This document shows, one piece after another, positions 1 to 8,693 of a DNA stretch of 64,000 bases (position 1 is its first letter; each line of letters starts with the position of its first letter). The DNA comes from Alkalihalobacillus sp. LMS39 (GTDB lineage Bacteria; Bacillota; Bacilli; Bacillales; Bacillaceae_F), in contig NZ_CP093300.1 of NCBI RefSeq assembly GCF_022812285.1, positions 496,001-560,000 on the forward strand, read 5' to 3'. The notes beneath the pieces are model-generated. The model was not told where the DNA came from and did not search any database. It saw only the letters and a program-made list of their open reading frames with translations. Position numbers and translations under genes: made by a program.

Positions 1-31
1 AGAAAGTCATGATTTAAAACTGGAGGGAAAA

Positions 32-2710
32 ATGAAAAACATCTGGAGTATTTTCAAGCAAGATCTTCTAAATATTAAACGAGTCCCACTCGTCGGTATA
101 TTGCTGATTGGGTTAGCGATTCTACCTTCCTTGTATGCATGGTTTAATTTAGGGGCCGCTTGGGACCCTTATGCCAATACACAAGGGGTTGAGGTTGCGG
201 TAGTGAACGAAGACATCGGAACAGAAATAGATGACACATATATTAATATCGGAGAAGAACTTATTGAAAATCTTTCAGAAAATGAAAACTTAGGCTGGAA
301 ATTTGTGTCTAGAGAAGAGGCAGAAAAAGGAGTTCGATATGGAGATTACTATGCAAGTATTTACATCAATGAAACTTTTTCTCATGACTTAGTTCAAGTT
401 TTAGAAGGAACTCCTGTTCAAGCGGAAGTGCTGTATGAAGTTAATGAAAAGGTCAATGCGATTGCGCCGAAAATGACATCGGCTGGAGCATCAACCATTG
501 TGAAAGAAATCAATGACCAATTCAGAGTGGAAACATCAAAAGTGATTTTTCAAGAGTTTGACAAGCTTGGAGTAAAGCTTGAAGAAGAACTGCCTACGTT
601 TCGGAAAATGAAACAAATCGTTTATTCTTTAGAAGAACGACTTCCTGAAGTGAATGAATTTGGCCAATGGGTTATTGCTCTTGATGAGGATTGGGAGCAA
701 GTTGAAAAAAGTGTGGAGCAATTATTAGCACTTGAAGATGTATTTCCTCAAATTTATGATGGAGCCGAACATATATACAAGCTTGAGCAACAGTTTCCAC
801 GAATAAATAGAATTGGTGACGGAATCCTTCAATTAGAAGAAGCCATTCCTGAAATTGAGCAAGCTGTTGGAGAGCTAAATCAAATTAATGAACATTTCTC
901 ACAAATCTCAGATTCATTGCAAGAGGCTTTAGAGAAAACAAGTCTCGCCCAAGAAACAATTACAGCTATACTAGACAGCTTACCAGACGTTGAACAGCGA
1001 TCTACACTCATCCAAGATTACATGGAGGCCCTTGATACGTTTGCAAATGAGGTAAGTAGTGTGGCGCCCCCAGTTGTTGACACATTAGCCCAACAACTAT
1101 TATTTATCAATCAAACTGCATCATCACTTGAACAGACACTTACATTGTTAGAAGACGAAGAAAAAGCAGAAGAGGCTATCGAAGCTTTACGTCGACTAAA
1201 CGAGGAGTTACAATCCCATATCAGCGCTATGGAAAGCGCCATTGAGATGTATACGAAATTATATGAATTAACAAATGATGAAGGGTTAGTCACAGTCATT
1301 GAAGGTTTAACACGAATGAAAGATGTTCTTGTTCGTGCACAACATGACGTCGCATTCATTCTTGCTCGAATGGAATCAGGTGAACCAATAGGAACAGACC
1401 GGCTTAAACAAGCTCAAGATAAGGTGAAGCAAATAGAGAAACGTTCGAATGAACTTTATATGACTTTAACAAATGAAGGAGTTCAAACGATAGAAAGGGC
1501 GGTTGAACAAGCACAAGCAAATTTATCAAAAGCTCAACTATCAGTTGAAGATGCACATCACCAAATTCAAAATATAGAAACCGTATTATTACATGCAGAA
1601 AAAATAACAATAGCTGGAGAAGAAACCATTCGAGAGCTGCTACATGATTTTCCAGAGATTGAGAAGAAAATAACTGAAATGACAGAAAGAATAGAACAGG
1701 ATATCCCTGTTGTTATTGATGTCATTGAGTCATTAAGTACGTTTGTCAAAAATGATTTGCCTGTTCTTGAAGGCCATATTAAACAAGTGTCAGATTTATT
1801 AAAAGAAGATGTTCCTCGTATCGAGAAAAATTATGCTAGATTAGCGAAAATAGTCGAAGAGAATGTCCCTGTTTTTCAAGATTCTATCAAAGAGCTAGCG
1901 GATTTTAGTCGAAAACAGTTACCTGAAATGGAAGAAAACATTGGTGATGCTGCCGATAGAATCCGAGAAATTGAAAAAGATGACCGTATTAATCAAATCA
2001 TTACAGCTCTTCGAAATGATTTGGATGAAGAAAGTGAATTTTTTGCAAGTCCAGTTGATTTAATAGAAGAAGAGTTATTTCCCATTCCGAATTATGGGTC
2101 CGCCAATGTTCCTTTTTATACGACACTAAGTCTTTGGGTAGGAGCATTATTGCTATCAAATTTAATTAGTACAAATCTTCATAAAGCAGATATTCGAGAG
2201 CATTATACGTTACGTCAAATCTATTTTGGTCGGATGATTTTATTTCTCATCGTCGGTATGTTACAAGGACTTTGTGTAAGTATTGGGAATTTAACAATAC
2301 TCGGTATTTACGCCGCACACCCGTTTTTATTAATCGTCTTTTCTGTTGTAATCGCCATTGTATTTATGACCATTGTGTACACTCTTGCCTCCATATTAGG
2401 GAATATCGGAAAGGCATTGGCGATAGTTCTCCTAGTTCTTCAATTATCGAGTGGGGGAGGAACGTTTCCAATTGAAGTAGCTCCACCGTTTTATCAACTC
2501 ATTCATCCTTTTATGCCATTCGCATATGCAATTAACTTGTTACGTGAAGCGGTTGGGGGGATTATTCCTGCGCTTGTTTGGAAAAACCTTTTCGCTCTTT
2601 CCTGCTTTTGGGTGCTTGCAATAATCGTTGGCTGTTTATTGAAGCCTCTATTAGCAGCAAGGATTCAAGAGACATATGAAAAGTCGAAGTCGAGTCGGTT
2701 AGTTGAGTAG
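32..2710 (+). CDS. YhgE/Pip family membrane protein
   Basis: Large membrane protein of 892 residues with the YhgE/Pip architecture. One N-terminal membrane segment lies at about residues 18-38. A very long extracellular, coiled-coil-rich region of about 650 residues follows, with repeated short blocks such as PEIE and PEVE between amphipathic helices. The C-terminus has five or six membrane segments from about residue 694. The family includes phage-infection protein Pip of lactococci and the YueB phage receptor, and resembles ABC-2 type permeases at its C-terminus. Start chosen at the ATG with TGGAGGG 5-8 bases upstream; the frame stays open to the left edge, so a longer protein cannot be excluded. 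It stands alone, convergent with the following aminopeptidase gene. Family assignment is firm; substrate and partner are unknown. Confidence 0.85.
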   Translation: MKNIWSIFKQDLLNIKRVPLVGILLIGLAILPSLYAWFNLGAAWDPYANTQGVEVAVVNEDIGTEIDDTYINIGEELIENLSENENLGWKFVSREEAEKGVRYGDYYASIYINETFSHDLVQVLEGTPVQAEVLYEVNEKVNAIAPKMTSAGASTIVKEINDQFRVETSKVIFQEFDKLGVKLEEELPTFRKMKQIVYSLEERLPEVNEFGQWVIALDEDWEQVEKSVEQLLALEDVFPQIYDGAEHIYKLEQQFPRINRIGDGILQLEEAIPEIEQAVGELNQINEHFSQISDSLQEALEKTSLAQETITAILDSLPDVEQRSTLIQDYMEALDTFANEVSSVAPPVVDTLAQQLLFINQTASSLEQTLTLLEDEEKAEEAIEALRRLNEELQSHISAMESAIEMYTKLYELTNDEGLVTVIEGLTRMKDVLVRAQHDVAFILARMESGEPIGTDRLKQAQDKVKQIEKRSNELYMTLTNEGVQTIERAVEQAQANLSKAQLSVEDAHHQIQNIETVLLHAEKITIAGEETIRELLHDFPEIEKKITEMTERIEQDIPVVIDVIESLSTFVKNDLPVLEGHIKQVSDLLKEDVPRIEKNYARLAKIVEENVPVFQDSIKELADFSRKQLPEMEENIGDAADRIREIEKDDRINQIITALRNDLDEESEFFASPVDLIEEELFPIPNYGSANVPFYTTLSLWVGALLLSNLISTNLHKADIREHYTLRQIYFGRMILFLIVGMLQGLCVSIGNLTILGIYAAHPFLLIVFSVVIAIVFMTIVYTLASILGNIGKALAIVLLVLQLSSGGGTFPIEVAPPFYQLIHPFMPFAYAINLLREAVGGIIPALVWKNLFALSCFWVLAIIVGCLLKPLLAARIQETYEKSKSSRLVE

Positions 2711-2733
2711 AGGTGAGAGCCCTATAGCTGACG

Positions 2734-2919
2734 TTAACGGACATCTATTCCGCTAATCCCTTGAAATTTGAGCTTTTTACTTTTTGTTCGGACTTATGTT
2801 CCGTTATTCGTTCAAAACAGCGACAAAAGTCTTCAGAATTGGTAATGTAACGGAACTAATGTCCGATAGCATAAACAAAATAGGATATATTGTTAAAGTA
2901 GCGGAACAGATGTCCGTAA
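2734..2919. repeat. Quartet repeat element, copy A
   Basis: Four roughly 22-bp units occur at 2734-2757, 2787-2808, 2848-2870 and 2899-2919. The first two read CGGAC-n-TTCCG, and the last two are the reverse complement, CGGAAC-n-GTCCG. Unit starts are 53, 61 and 51 bases apart. Unit 1 is complementary to unit 4 and unit 2 to unit 3, so the element can fold on itself, and each unit is also a short palindrome. It sits between the convergent 3' ends of the YhgE and aminopeptidase genes. Further copies lie at 24061, 41631 and 59181. Confidence 0.85.
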
Positions 2920-2971
2920 AAATTGAAAATATATAGTCAGGTGCTCAATTCATTCAATTGAGCATCCTTTT

Positions 2972-4072
2972 TTACCTCAGTGCTTCAGGATTTAATCCTA
3001 ACAGTTCCTCAACGACAAAGCGTCCATCTTTACTGATGAGTCTATCGTCAAAATAAATCTCGCCACCGCCAAATTCAGGTTTTAATAATAAAACAATATC
3101 CCAATGAATACTGGACTTATTCCCATTATCGGCATCTTCATAAGCATCGCCTAAGGCAAAATGAACACTCCCGTTGATTTTCTCATCAAAGCCGATATCG
3201 TTCATGATGTTATTAATATGTGGATTTAATCCAATTGCAAATTCCCCTAAATAACGTGAACCTTCATCACTATCTAATAAGTCTATTAACCTTTGATCGT
3301 TTGTGCAATCAATTACTTTTCCGTCTTTAAATGTAAGTTGAACATTATCAAACGTTTGGCCACTATACATCGCTTTCGTATTAAAGGATATCGTTCCGTT
3401 AACAGAATCTTTAATAGGGGCTGTGAAGACTTCACCATCGGGTAAATTCACTTTTCCATCACACTTTATCGCTGGTATTCCTTTAATGGAAAATTGTAAA
3501 TCAGTGTTTGGTGCTACTATACGAACGTTGTCTGTCTTCTCCATTAATTCAACAAGCGCATTCATCGCTTTTGATAATTTGCTATAGTCTGCTGTGCATG
3601 TTTCATACACAAAATTCGTATATGCCTCTGTACTCATCCCGGCAAGTTGGGCATACGCCTTTGTTGGATAGTTAAAGACGACCCATTTCTTTTTTACTTC
3701 TTCATCACTAACTGCTTTGTATGCTTGGCGAAAACGATTTCTTTTTTCAGCAGGAACATCTGCATATTCAGAAACATTATCTTCCCCTAATAAAAAAATA
3801 ATCGCATCCATTTCTTTTACTTTCTCTAGTTTGAATTTAGCATCAAGCGTAAATTGTTCTTCAGAGCCAAGTAGCATCATTTTTCGATTTAACTGATAGT
3901 TTGAGATATCAACAAAAACATGACCACCTGCTTTATAAATTTCTTCGATAAACGGTAGTAACACATCTGTGTCTTTTAAATCGAGTGCGTGAATATACAC
4001 ATTTTCTCCAGGTTGAACGTTAATGGAATAGGTGACAACGGTTTGCGCGAGTTGTTGCAATTGTATGGACAT
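2972..4072 (-). CDS. M29-family (AmpS/PepS-type) aminopeptidase
   Basis: Metal-dependent aminopeptidase of peptidase family M29, cytosolic. Start chosen at the ATG at 4072 (protein begins MSIQLQQLAQ) because GGAGG lies 8-12 bases upstream; the reading frame runs 67 codons further but that part has no ribosome site and no family match. The resulting 366-residue protein is somewhat shorter than the roughly 410 residues of classical AmpS. Family metal-ligand motifs are visible: a Glu in DGEVFTAP, the Glu in YLGEFAIG, His in SVHFALGDAY, and HWD at about residue 323 followed by a GGGEIYFDD segment. Such enzymes trim N-terminal residues from peptides with broad specificity. It is divergent from the sigma factor gene, with a 199-bp gap. 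Confidence 0.85.
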   Translation of the reverse strand: MSIQLQQLAQTVVTYSINVQPGENVYIHALDLKDTDVLLPFIEEIYKAGGHVFVDISNYQLNRKMMLLGSEEQFTLDAKFKLEKVKEMDAIIFLLGEDNVSEYADVPAEKRNRFRQAYKAVSDEEVKKKWVVFNYPTKAYAQLAGMSTEAYTNFVYETCTADYSKLSKAMNALVELMEKTDNVRIVAPNTDLQFSIKGIPAIKCDGKVNLPDGEVFTAPIKDSVNGTISFNTKAMYSGQTFDNVQLTFKDGKVIDCTNDQRLIDLLDSDEGSRYLGEFAIGLNPHINNIMNDIGFDEKINGSVHFALGDAYEDADNGNKSSIHWDIVLLLKPEFGGGEIYFDDRLISKDGRFVVEELLGLNPEALR

Positions 4073-4271
4073 AGTATAGACCTCCAAATATTTTCCCGTA
4101 GCTTTCAGCTGAAAACTATGATTATAGTAATGAATATAAGGCATTTTTGAAAAAATAGGAAGCAGGAAAGAAGGAGCATTATTTGTTCTTGATAAAATTC
4201 GTTTAAAAAAATGAAAACGCAATGAACTTTTTGAGAGGGTAGAAACTCTTATTAGTAAGAGAGGTGAAACC

Positions 4272-4817
4272 ATGAATGTGACACGACTAGTGAAGAAAGC
4301 GAAAAAAGGAAATAAAGAAGCATTACTTCAACTCATAATGGAACAAAAAGATGATTATTATAAACTAGCTTATACGTATATGGGGAATCAGTATGACGCC
4401 ATGGATGCCATCGAAGAGATGACGGTCATTGTTTTTGAAAAAATCAATCAACTGAAAAAAGAAGAGCGGTTTTACAGCTGGAGTAAGACGATATTAGTAA
4501 ATAGCTGTCGCTCACTATTACGGAGACGAAAGAAAGTAGTACTTGTAGAAGACTGGCAACAGTATACAGAAGAGCAAGTAGCAAATGCACCGAGTGTAAA
4601 CCCATATCAATCTACTGACGAACATTTGGATATTTTGCAATTGCTTCAACTCGTGAACGAAGATCAAGCTGAAGCGATTAAATTAAAGTATTTACTCGAT
4701 TTGGATTATGAGTCGATTGCACAGTTAACAAATGTGTCAGTTGGTACTGTAAAGTCAAGGGTCTTTCAAGGGTTAAAAAAGCTCAGAAGTTTTTATGGAG
4801 GTGAGAACGGTGAATAA
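4272..4817 (+). CDS. ECF-type RNA polymerase sigma factor
   Basis: A 181-residue sigma-70 family protein of extracytoplasmic function type. Region 2 lies at about residues 20-85 and region 4 at about 120-172, the latter with the helix-turn-helix ending VSVGTVKSRVFQGLKKLR. The linker between them contains an RRRKK stretch. AGAGGTGA lies 6 bases before the ATG. The end of the gene overlaps the start of the next gene, which carries one membrane segment and an extracytoplasmic domain, the usual sigma/anti-sigma arrangement. I infer envelope-stress control; the inducing signal is not visible. Autoregulation is common in this class, but I could not identify a convincing ECF promoter upstream. Confidence 0.88.
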   Translation: MNVTRLVKKAKKGNKEALLQLIMEQKDDYYKLAYTYMGNQYDAMDAIEEMTVIVFEKINQLKKEERFYSWSKTILVNSCRSLLRRRKKVVLVEDWQQYTEEQVANAPSVNPYQSTDEHLDILQLLQLVNEDQAEAIKLKYLLDLDYESIAQLTNVSVGTVKSRVFQGLKKLRSFYGGENGE

Positions 4818-6093
4818 TATTGAAAAGGAACTTGAATATGAGCGGAAAAACATTCAACAACTAAAAGCGCCAGAAAATTTTGAAGCACAAGTAAGAAAAA
4901 CACTCGAAGGGAAAAAGAAAAAACGAAACCGCTCAATAGTATGGAAAGCTGCTTCCATTATTTTTATTTTCACCATTCTTTTTGGCTATAATTTCAATGC
5001 AGTTGCCTACTATAGTAAAAAAATATTAGGGTTTGAAGAAGTTGAAACAACAACATTGAAGCAATTAAATGATGAGGAAATGGGGCAATTGATTGATAAA
5101 AAAATAGAACTACAAGACGGCACGACTTTCACAATTGATGGCATTATATCGGATGCAAATCGTCTTGTCATGTACTATACATTAATGAATGAAAATGGCC
5201 TTGATGAGATGGGACACCCTCATTTTCACCCTTATAAAATCACAGGTTTTTTAACTGATTCAACAGTAATTAGCGGAACGTCATTATTAAGTGATGACGA
5301 AACAGAAGTAAAAGGAGTAATGGATTTTGAAGCGGTGAGTCCGTTTGCGAAAAAATTAACTTTACATTACTCCGATAAAGGTGGTTACATTGAGACAAAT
5401 GAGGGCACAGTGACATTTCCATATAACCCAAATGAAGCATTACAAACGATATTTAAACGTTCAATTAACAAAAAAGTAAAAGTGGATAAAGGCACAATAA
5501 CATTTGAGTCTATTGTAGCCACGCCGACAATGACGATTGTGAATGGAAAGATGAATGTTGAAAACTTTGATCGAATTCCGTATGGATTTAATGGAATTCA
5601 GCTTGAAGCAGACGGAAAAGAAATCGGTGCTATCGGTGCAGGGATAACCTCTTCCTTATTTGGAAGTGAGATTGAAGTGAAGTTTGATGTCATTCCAAAA
5701 GATAGTCAAACACTAGAACTTAAACTTCATGAGTTTGTTGGTTATCACGTTGTCGATAAAACAATAACACTTGCCAATGTTAACGATACTCCGATTGACA
5801 TAGGGAATAAAAAGCTATGGATTAAAGAGATTACAAAGTTTGATGATAAAGTGGAAATGAGAATTGCCACTGAAGAAAATGTATTGCTTGATGGTGTATA
5901 TTTGCAAGCAGACGATGTTAGTGTTCCTGTGCTAACGACGAAACAACAAATCGAAACAGAAGATGAAGACGGACAAATTTGGAAAGAACGAACAATTATC
6001 TTTGAGACAACGATGACACCGATCTCATTACAAATTGAAGGCCTTCATTATGTGAAAGAATATAAGGAAACCATTCATATCCCAGTGAAATAA
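4810..6093 (+). CDS. Anti-sigma factor with DUF4179-type extracytoplasmic region
   Basis: Predicted membrane-bound partner of the preceding sigma factor. Start chosen at GTG 4810 because GGAGGTGAG lies directly upstream inside the end of the sigma gene; the two genes overlap by 8 bases, implying translational coupling. The 427-residue protein has a charged cytoplasmic N-terminus (about 1-42) that would hold the sigma factor, one membrane segment (about 43-62), and a roughly 360-residue beta-rich outer portion of the DUF4179/DUF5643 kind. In such systems the anti-sigma is cleaved or changes shape on envelope damage and releases the sigma factor. The outer ligand is unknown. Assignment rests on domain order and coupling. 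Confidence 0.8.
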   Translation: MNNIEKELEYERKNIQQLKAPENFEAQVRKTLEGKKKKRNRSIVWKAASIIFIFTILFGYNFNAVAYYSKKILGFEEVETTTLKQLNDEEMGQLIDKKIELQDGTTFTIDGIISDANRLVMYYTLMNENGLDEMGHPHFHPYKITGFLTDSTVISGTSLLSDDETEVKGVMDFEAVSPFAKKLTLHYSDKGGYIETNEGTVTFPYNPNEALQTIFKRSINKKVKVDKGTITFESIVATPTMTIVNGKMNVENFDRIPYGFNGIQLEADGKEIGAIGAGITSSLFGSEIEVKFDVIPKDSQTLELKLHEFVGYHVVDKTITLANVNDTPIDIGNKKLWIKEITKFDDKVEMRIATEENVLLDGVYLQADDVSVPVLTTKQQIETEDEDGQIWKERTIIFETTMTPISLQIEGLHYVKEYKETIHIPVK

Positions 6094-6153
6094 TAACAAC
6101 AACTTATACCAAGGATGTTTCATTGAAAAGGTTGTTATAAATTTACATTACTG

Positions 6154-6346
6154 TTGACAAAAGGGTGAATCTCATGTTATTTTTTCCTTAGGTAAACTTT
6201 TTTTACCTAAAACAACTTTGGGAGGTGAGTATACTCCAGTCGTTCATCAATAGACATAAGCAGGTAAAGCATAGGTAACTTTCTTCATTTGAAAACAAAG
6301 TAGTAAAACTCCTCCTAAATCCCTCGACGGCCATCGAGGGATTTTT
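6154..6346 (+). ncRNA. Candidate small transcript ending in a strong terminator
   Basis: A short stretch with transcript-like layout downstream of the anti-sigma gene. It has a TTGACA at 6154, a weak -10, a 9-bp perfect hairpin (TTAGGTAAA/TTTACCTAA, 6190-6212), a Shine-Dalgarno-like GGGAGGTGAG at about 6221-6230, a pyrimidine-rich CTCCTCC that could pair with it, and a Rho-independent terminator at 6317-6346 (AAATCCCTCGA paired with TCGAGGGATTT). A 17-codon GTG-started reading frame lies inside. It may be a small RNA, a leader peptide unit, or simply the terminator of the anti-sigma gene with an unrelated upstream segment. I see no known riboswitch motif. Confidence 0.3.
6317..6346 (+). terminator. 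Rho-independent terminator
   Basis: Perfect 11-bp stem AAATCCCTCGA / TCGAGGGATTT with a 6-base loop, followed by T residues. It closes either the anti-sigma gene or the candidate small transcript before it. Confidence 0.85.
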
Positions 6347-6846
6347 AAACATATAAGAAAGCATAAAAATTTTCGTATAGCAGTGAAGCTTTGAAAGCAT
6401 ATTTTAGATGAGCGAAGGTCTGCACTTCGCTTGAAACGACAAGACCCAAGCGACACTTGGGGCGGGTTTATCGCAAGTAAGCGGCCATGAAAACCGTTAT
6501 CTGTGAACATGGCTAGCGTTTTGGAACGTTGGCGGCCACAGGAGCAGTTAATCATAATATATCGCTAGGAATAGAGTGGCTTTTGCGTGAATAAGCGCTC
6601 CTGTGGCCGCTAACAAACGGAAAATCGTATCATGTTCACAAATAACGGCTGCTCTGACCGCAAAAATGAGACAAATGAGGGAGCAAAAAAATTTTGGTAT
6701 AGCAGTGAAGCTTTGAAAGCTTATTCTAGAAGAACGAAGGCTGCGCACCTGCACGTTTCACCCTAAGAAGAGCACTTGGGGTTCACTGTCAAAAGCGGGC
6801 AGGGCTCCATACTTCGCTTGAAACGAAAAGATGCTCCCTCGTATTT
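6347..6846. repeat. Composite non-coding repeat with nested inverted repeats, full copy 1
   Basis: An unbroken block of dispersed repeat between the anti-sigma gene and truA. From 6433 to 6846 it matches, over nearly the same length (about 415 bp), the block at 35982-36396. Inside it an outer inverted repeat pairs 6495-6511 with 6631-6647 and a perfect 14-bp inner one pairs 6532-6545 (GCGGCCACAGGAGC) with 6597-6610. The flanks carry hairpin modules shared with other sites: GTATAGCAGTGAAGCTTTGA, a CCAAG/CTTGG hairpin, and an ACTTCGCTTGAAACG tail. Antisense reading frames here are conserved only because the repeat is. No transposase is present. Confidence 0.85.
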
Positions 6847-6921
6847 CTTTACGTGCATAAATGTATGGTGTATCGTAATTTTTGATATGATAGAGTGAGA
6901 AGCAATAAAGGAGAAGAGAAT

Positions 6922-7668
6922 ATGAAAAATTATAAGCTCACCATTCAATACGATGGAAGTCGATATAAAGGTTGGCAGCGATTAGGAAATAATGAAAGTA
7001 CAATACAAGGTAAAATCGAGCAAGTATTAACGGAAATGACCGGGGAAAAGATTGAGATTATTGGAAGTAGCCGAACAGATGCAGGTGTTCATGCGTTACA
7101 TCAAGTCGCAAATGTTAAAACAAACTATCAAACGTCTCCGGCAGAAATAAAAGCATATGTAAACCGGTATTTACCTCAAGACATTAGTGTTACCGACGTA
7201 GAAGAAGCTTCGGAACGTTTTCATGCACGGTATCATACGAAACAGAAAACGTATGTTTATAAAATTTGGAATAAAGATCATCCCCACCCTTTTATACGAA
7301 AGTATAGTATGCATGTGAATGAAAAACTGGATATATCGAAAATGAAAAATGCAGCTAATTTTTTCATAGGGGAACATGATTTCACAGCTTTTTCAAATGC
7401 AAAGTCGAAGAAAAAAACGATGGTTCGTGAAGTATATGGGATTGATATTCAAGAAGAAGGTGGCTTTATTCTCATTAGAGTAAGTGGAAATGGTTTCCTT
7501 TATAATATGGTTAGAAAAATGGTAGGGACGTTGATTAAAGTAGGGTTAAGTGAGGTTGAGGCAGAAAGCATCCCAGCAATTTTACAATCAAAGGAAAGAA
7601 ATCAAGCGGGATATATGGCTGAAGCTTGTGGATTGTTGTTAGAAAAAATTGAGTTTATCGATGAATGA
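6922..7668 (+). CDS. truA: tRNA pseudouridine(38-40) synthase TruA
   Basis: Converts uridines 38-40 in the anticodon stem-loop of tRNAs to pseudouridine. The 248-residue length is normal for the family. The catalytic aspartate is Asp53 in SSRTDAGVHA, and the family signatures RFHARYHTKQKTYVY and GNGFLYNMVRKMVG are present. Start chosen at ATG 6922 with AAAGGAGAAG upstream; a frame start 27 bases earlier lacks a ribosome site. In most Bacillus genomes the main truA lies in the ribosomal-protein cluster after ecfA/ecfT. This one stands alone between repeats, so it may be a second paralogue of the type seen in some Bacillus species. A TTTTAATTA-loop terminator follows the stop. Confidence 0.93.
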   Translation: MKNYKLTIQYDGSRYKGWQRLGNNESTIQGKIEQVLTEMTGEKIEIIGSSRTDAGVHALHQVANVKTNYQTSPAEIKAYVNRYLPQDISVTDVEEASERFHARYHTKQKTYVYKIWNKDHPHPFIRKYSMHVNEKLDISKMKNAANFFIGEHDFTAFSNAKSKKKTMVREVYGIDIQEEGGFILIRVSGNGFLYNMVRKMVGTLIKVGLSEVEAESIPAILQSKERNQAGYMAEACGLLLEKIEFIDE

Positions 7669-7675
7669 TAATCAT

Positions 7676-7712
7676 GAAAACTTCTCTTTTAATTAGAGGA
7701 GTTTTTTTCTTT
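7676..7712 (+). terminator. Terminator after truA
   Basis: An inverted repeat of AAACTTCTC with GAGGAGTTT, followed by seven T residues, begins about 8 bases after the truA stop codon. Confidence 0.7.
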
Positions 7713-7794
7713 TCCGGTTCATATTGAGTTCATATTGAAAAAATATAATAAAGGGGATAAATCGTGGACAGTCTGTTGGAAAGAGGGGTTAGCT

Positions 7795-7950
7795 TTGATA
7801 AAAAAAGGAATCCTAACAAAATCAGAAGAAACGAATCCAAAAACACAAACCCAATCTTTATTGGGAAGAAAAACCGTTACTGATATTATTTCGCAGCTAC
7901 AACAGCTCGGTGTTCAAGCAGAATGTTGTAGAAGACCACAGCATAGGTAG
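7795..7950 (+). CDS. Small hypothetical protein upstream of yugP
   Basis: Possible 51-residue protein starting at TTG 7795, with AGAGGGG 6-7 bases upstream. It is basic at the N-terminus (MIKKGILTKS), has an amphipathic middle (TVTDIISQLQQLG) and ends in a cysteine pair (AECCRRPQHR). It stops 17 bases before the yugP start, so it could be cotranscribed. I recognise no family. An upstream in-frame ATG at 7735 exists but has no ribosome site. Evidence is limited to the Shine-Dalgarno sequence, spacing and reasonable composition; it could be chance. Confidence 0.35.
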   Translation: MIKKGILTKSEETNPKTQTQSLLGRKTVTDIISQLQQLGVQAECCRRPQHR

Positions 7951-7967
7951 AGGAGGAAAAATTTCAT

Positions 7968-8648
7968 ATGTTCTTTCATCCAATGGACATCCTTATATTT
8001 CTTGCGTTAGGTTTAGCCATGTGGGCACAAACAAAAGTGAAAGGCAACTTCCAGCAATGGTCCAATGTTCGAGCTTCATCGAATATGACAGGTGCTGACG
8101 TCGCAAGGTATATTCTCGATCAAGAAGGATTAACAAATGTGAAAGTTGAATTTTCAAAAGGTGGAACGCTAAGTGATCACTATGATCCTTCAGCTAAAAC
8201 CGTCCGTTTATCTGACGGTGTCTATCAAGGAACGTCCATTTCAGCTTTAGCTGTTGCAGCCCATGAAGTAGGACATGCCATTCAAGATGATACAAAATAT
8301 GGCATGCTCGTATTGCGCCATCGTTTGTTTCCACTCGCAAATTTGGGTTCTCAGCTAGCGCCGATGTTATTTATTGCGGGTTTTCTCTTAGAACTAACAA
8401 ACTTAATTGGCATCGGAATTTTGCTCTTTTCTGGTGCGGTGCTATTCCAAGTTGTAACGCTTCCAGTAGAATTTGATGCAAGTCGAAGGGCAAGAACAAA
8501 ATTGCTCCAGCTAGGTTTAATAACAAACCAAGAAGAGAAAGGAATCGGTAAAGTGTTAAATGCTGCTGCACTAACATATGTCGCAAGTACGGCAATGGCA
8601 GTGTTTCAGTTAATCAAGTTTATCATGATATTTAGAAATCGAAGATAA
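7968..8648 (+). CDS. yugP: YugP-family membrane zinc metallopeptidase
   Basis: A 226-residue protein of the neutral zinc metallopeptidase family PF04298 (B. subtilis YugP). The zinc-binding HExxH motif is H99-E100-V-G-H103. Hydrophobic segments lie at about residues 7-20, 120-155 and near the C-terminus, so it is an integral membrane protein with the catalytic motif close to the membrane. AGGAGGAAAA precedes the ATG at a normal distance. The family is widely conserved in Firmicutes but its substrates are not established. Identification is firm; the biological role is open. Confidence 0.9.
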   Translation: MFFHPMDILIFLALGLAMWAQTKVKGNFQQWSNVRASSNMTGADVARYILDQEGLTNVKVEFSKGGTLSDHYDPSAKTVRLSDGVYQGTSISALAVAAHEVGHAIQDDTKYGMLVLRHRLFPLANLGSQLAPMLFIAGFLLELTNLIGIGILLFSGAVLFQVVTLPVEFDASRRARTKLLQLGLITNQEEKGIGKVLNAAALTYVASTAMAVFQLIKFIMIFRNRR

Positions 8649-8650
8649 GG

Positions 8651-8693
8651 AAAGGGAGACGTAACGGTTTTTAGTTGCGTCTCCCTTTTTACG
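8651..8693 (+). terminator. Terminator after yugP
   Basis: The perfect stem GGGAGACG / CGTCTCCC with a loop of about 14 bases and a run of five T residues begins just after the yugP stop codon. Confidence 0.85.

Noticed and set aside
1-31. End of an upstream gene at the left edge
   Set aside because: Only about ten codons are visible and several frames are open, so nothing can be assigned.
2734-2919. Quartet units with unique spacers as a mini CRISPR array
   Set aside because: Units change orientation half-way, repeats are only about 22 bp and palindromic, there are four units at every site, and no cas gene is in the window.
3000-4273. Longer 433-residue form of the M29 aminopeptidase
   Set aside because: The extra 67 residues lack a ribosome site and family similarity; GGAGG precedes the ATG at 4072.
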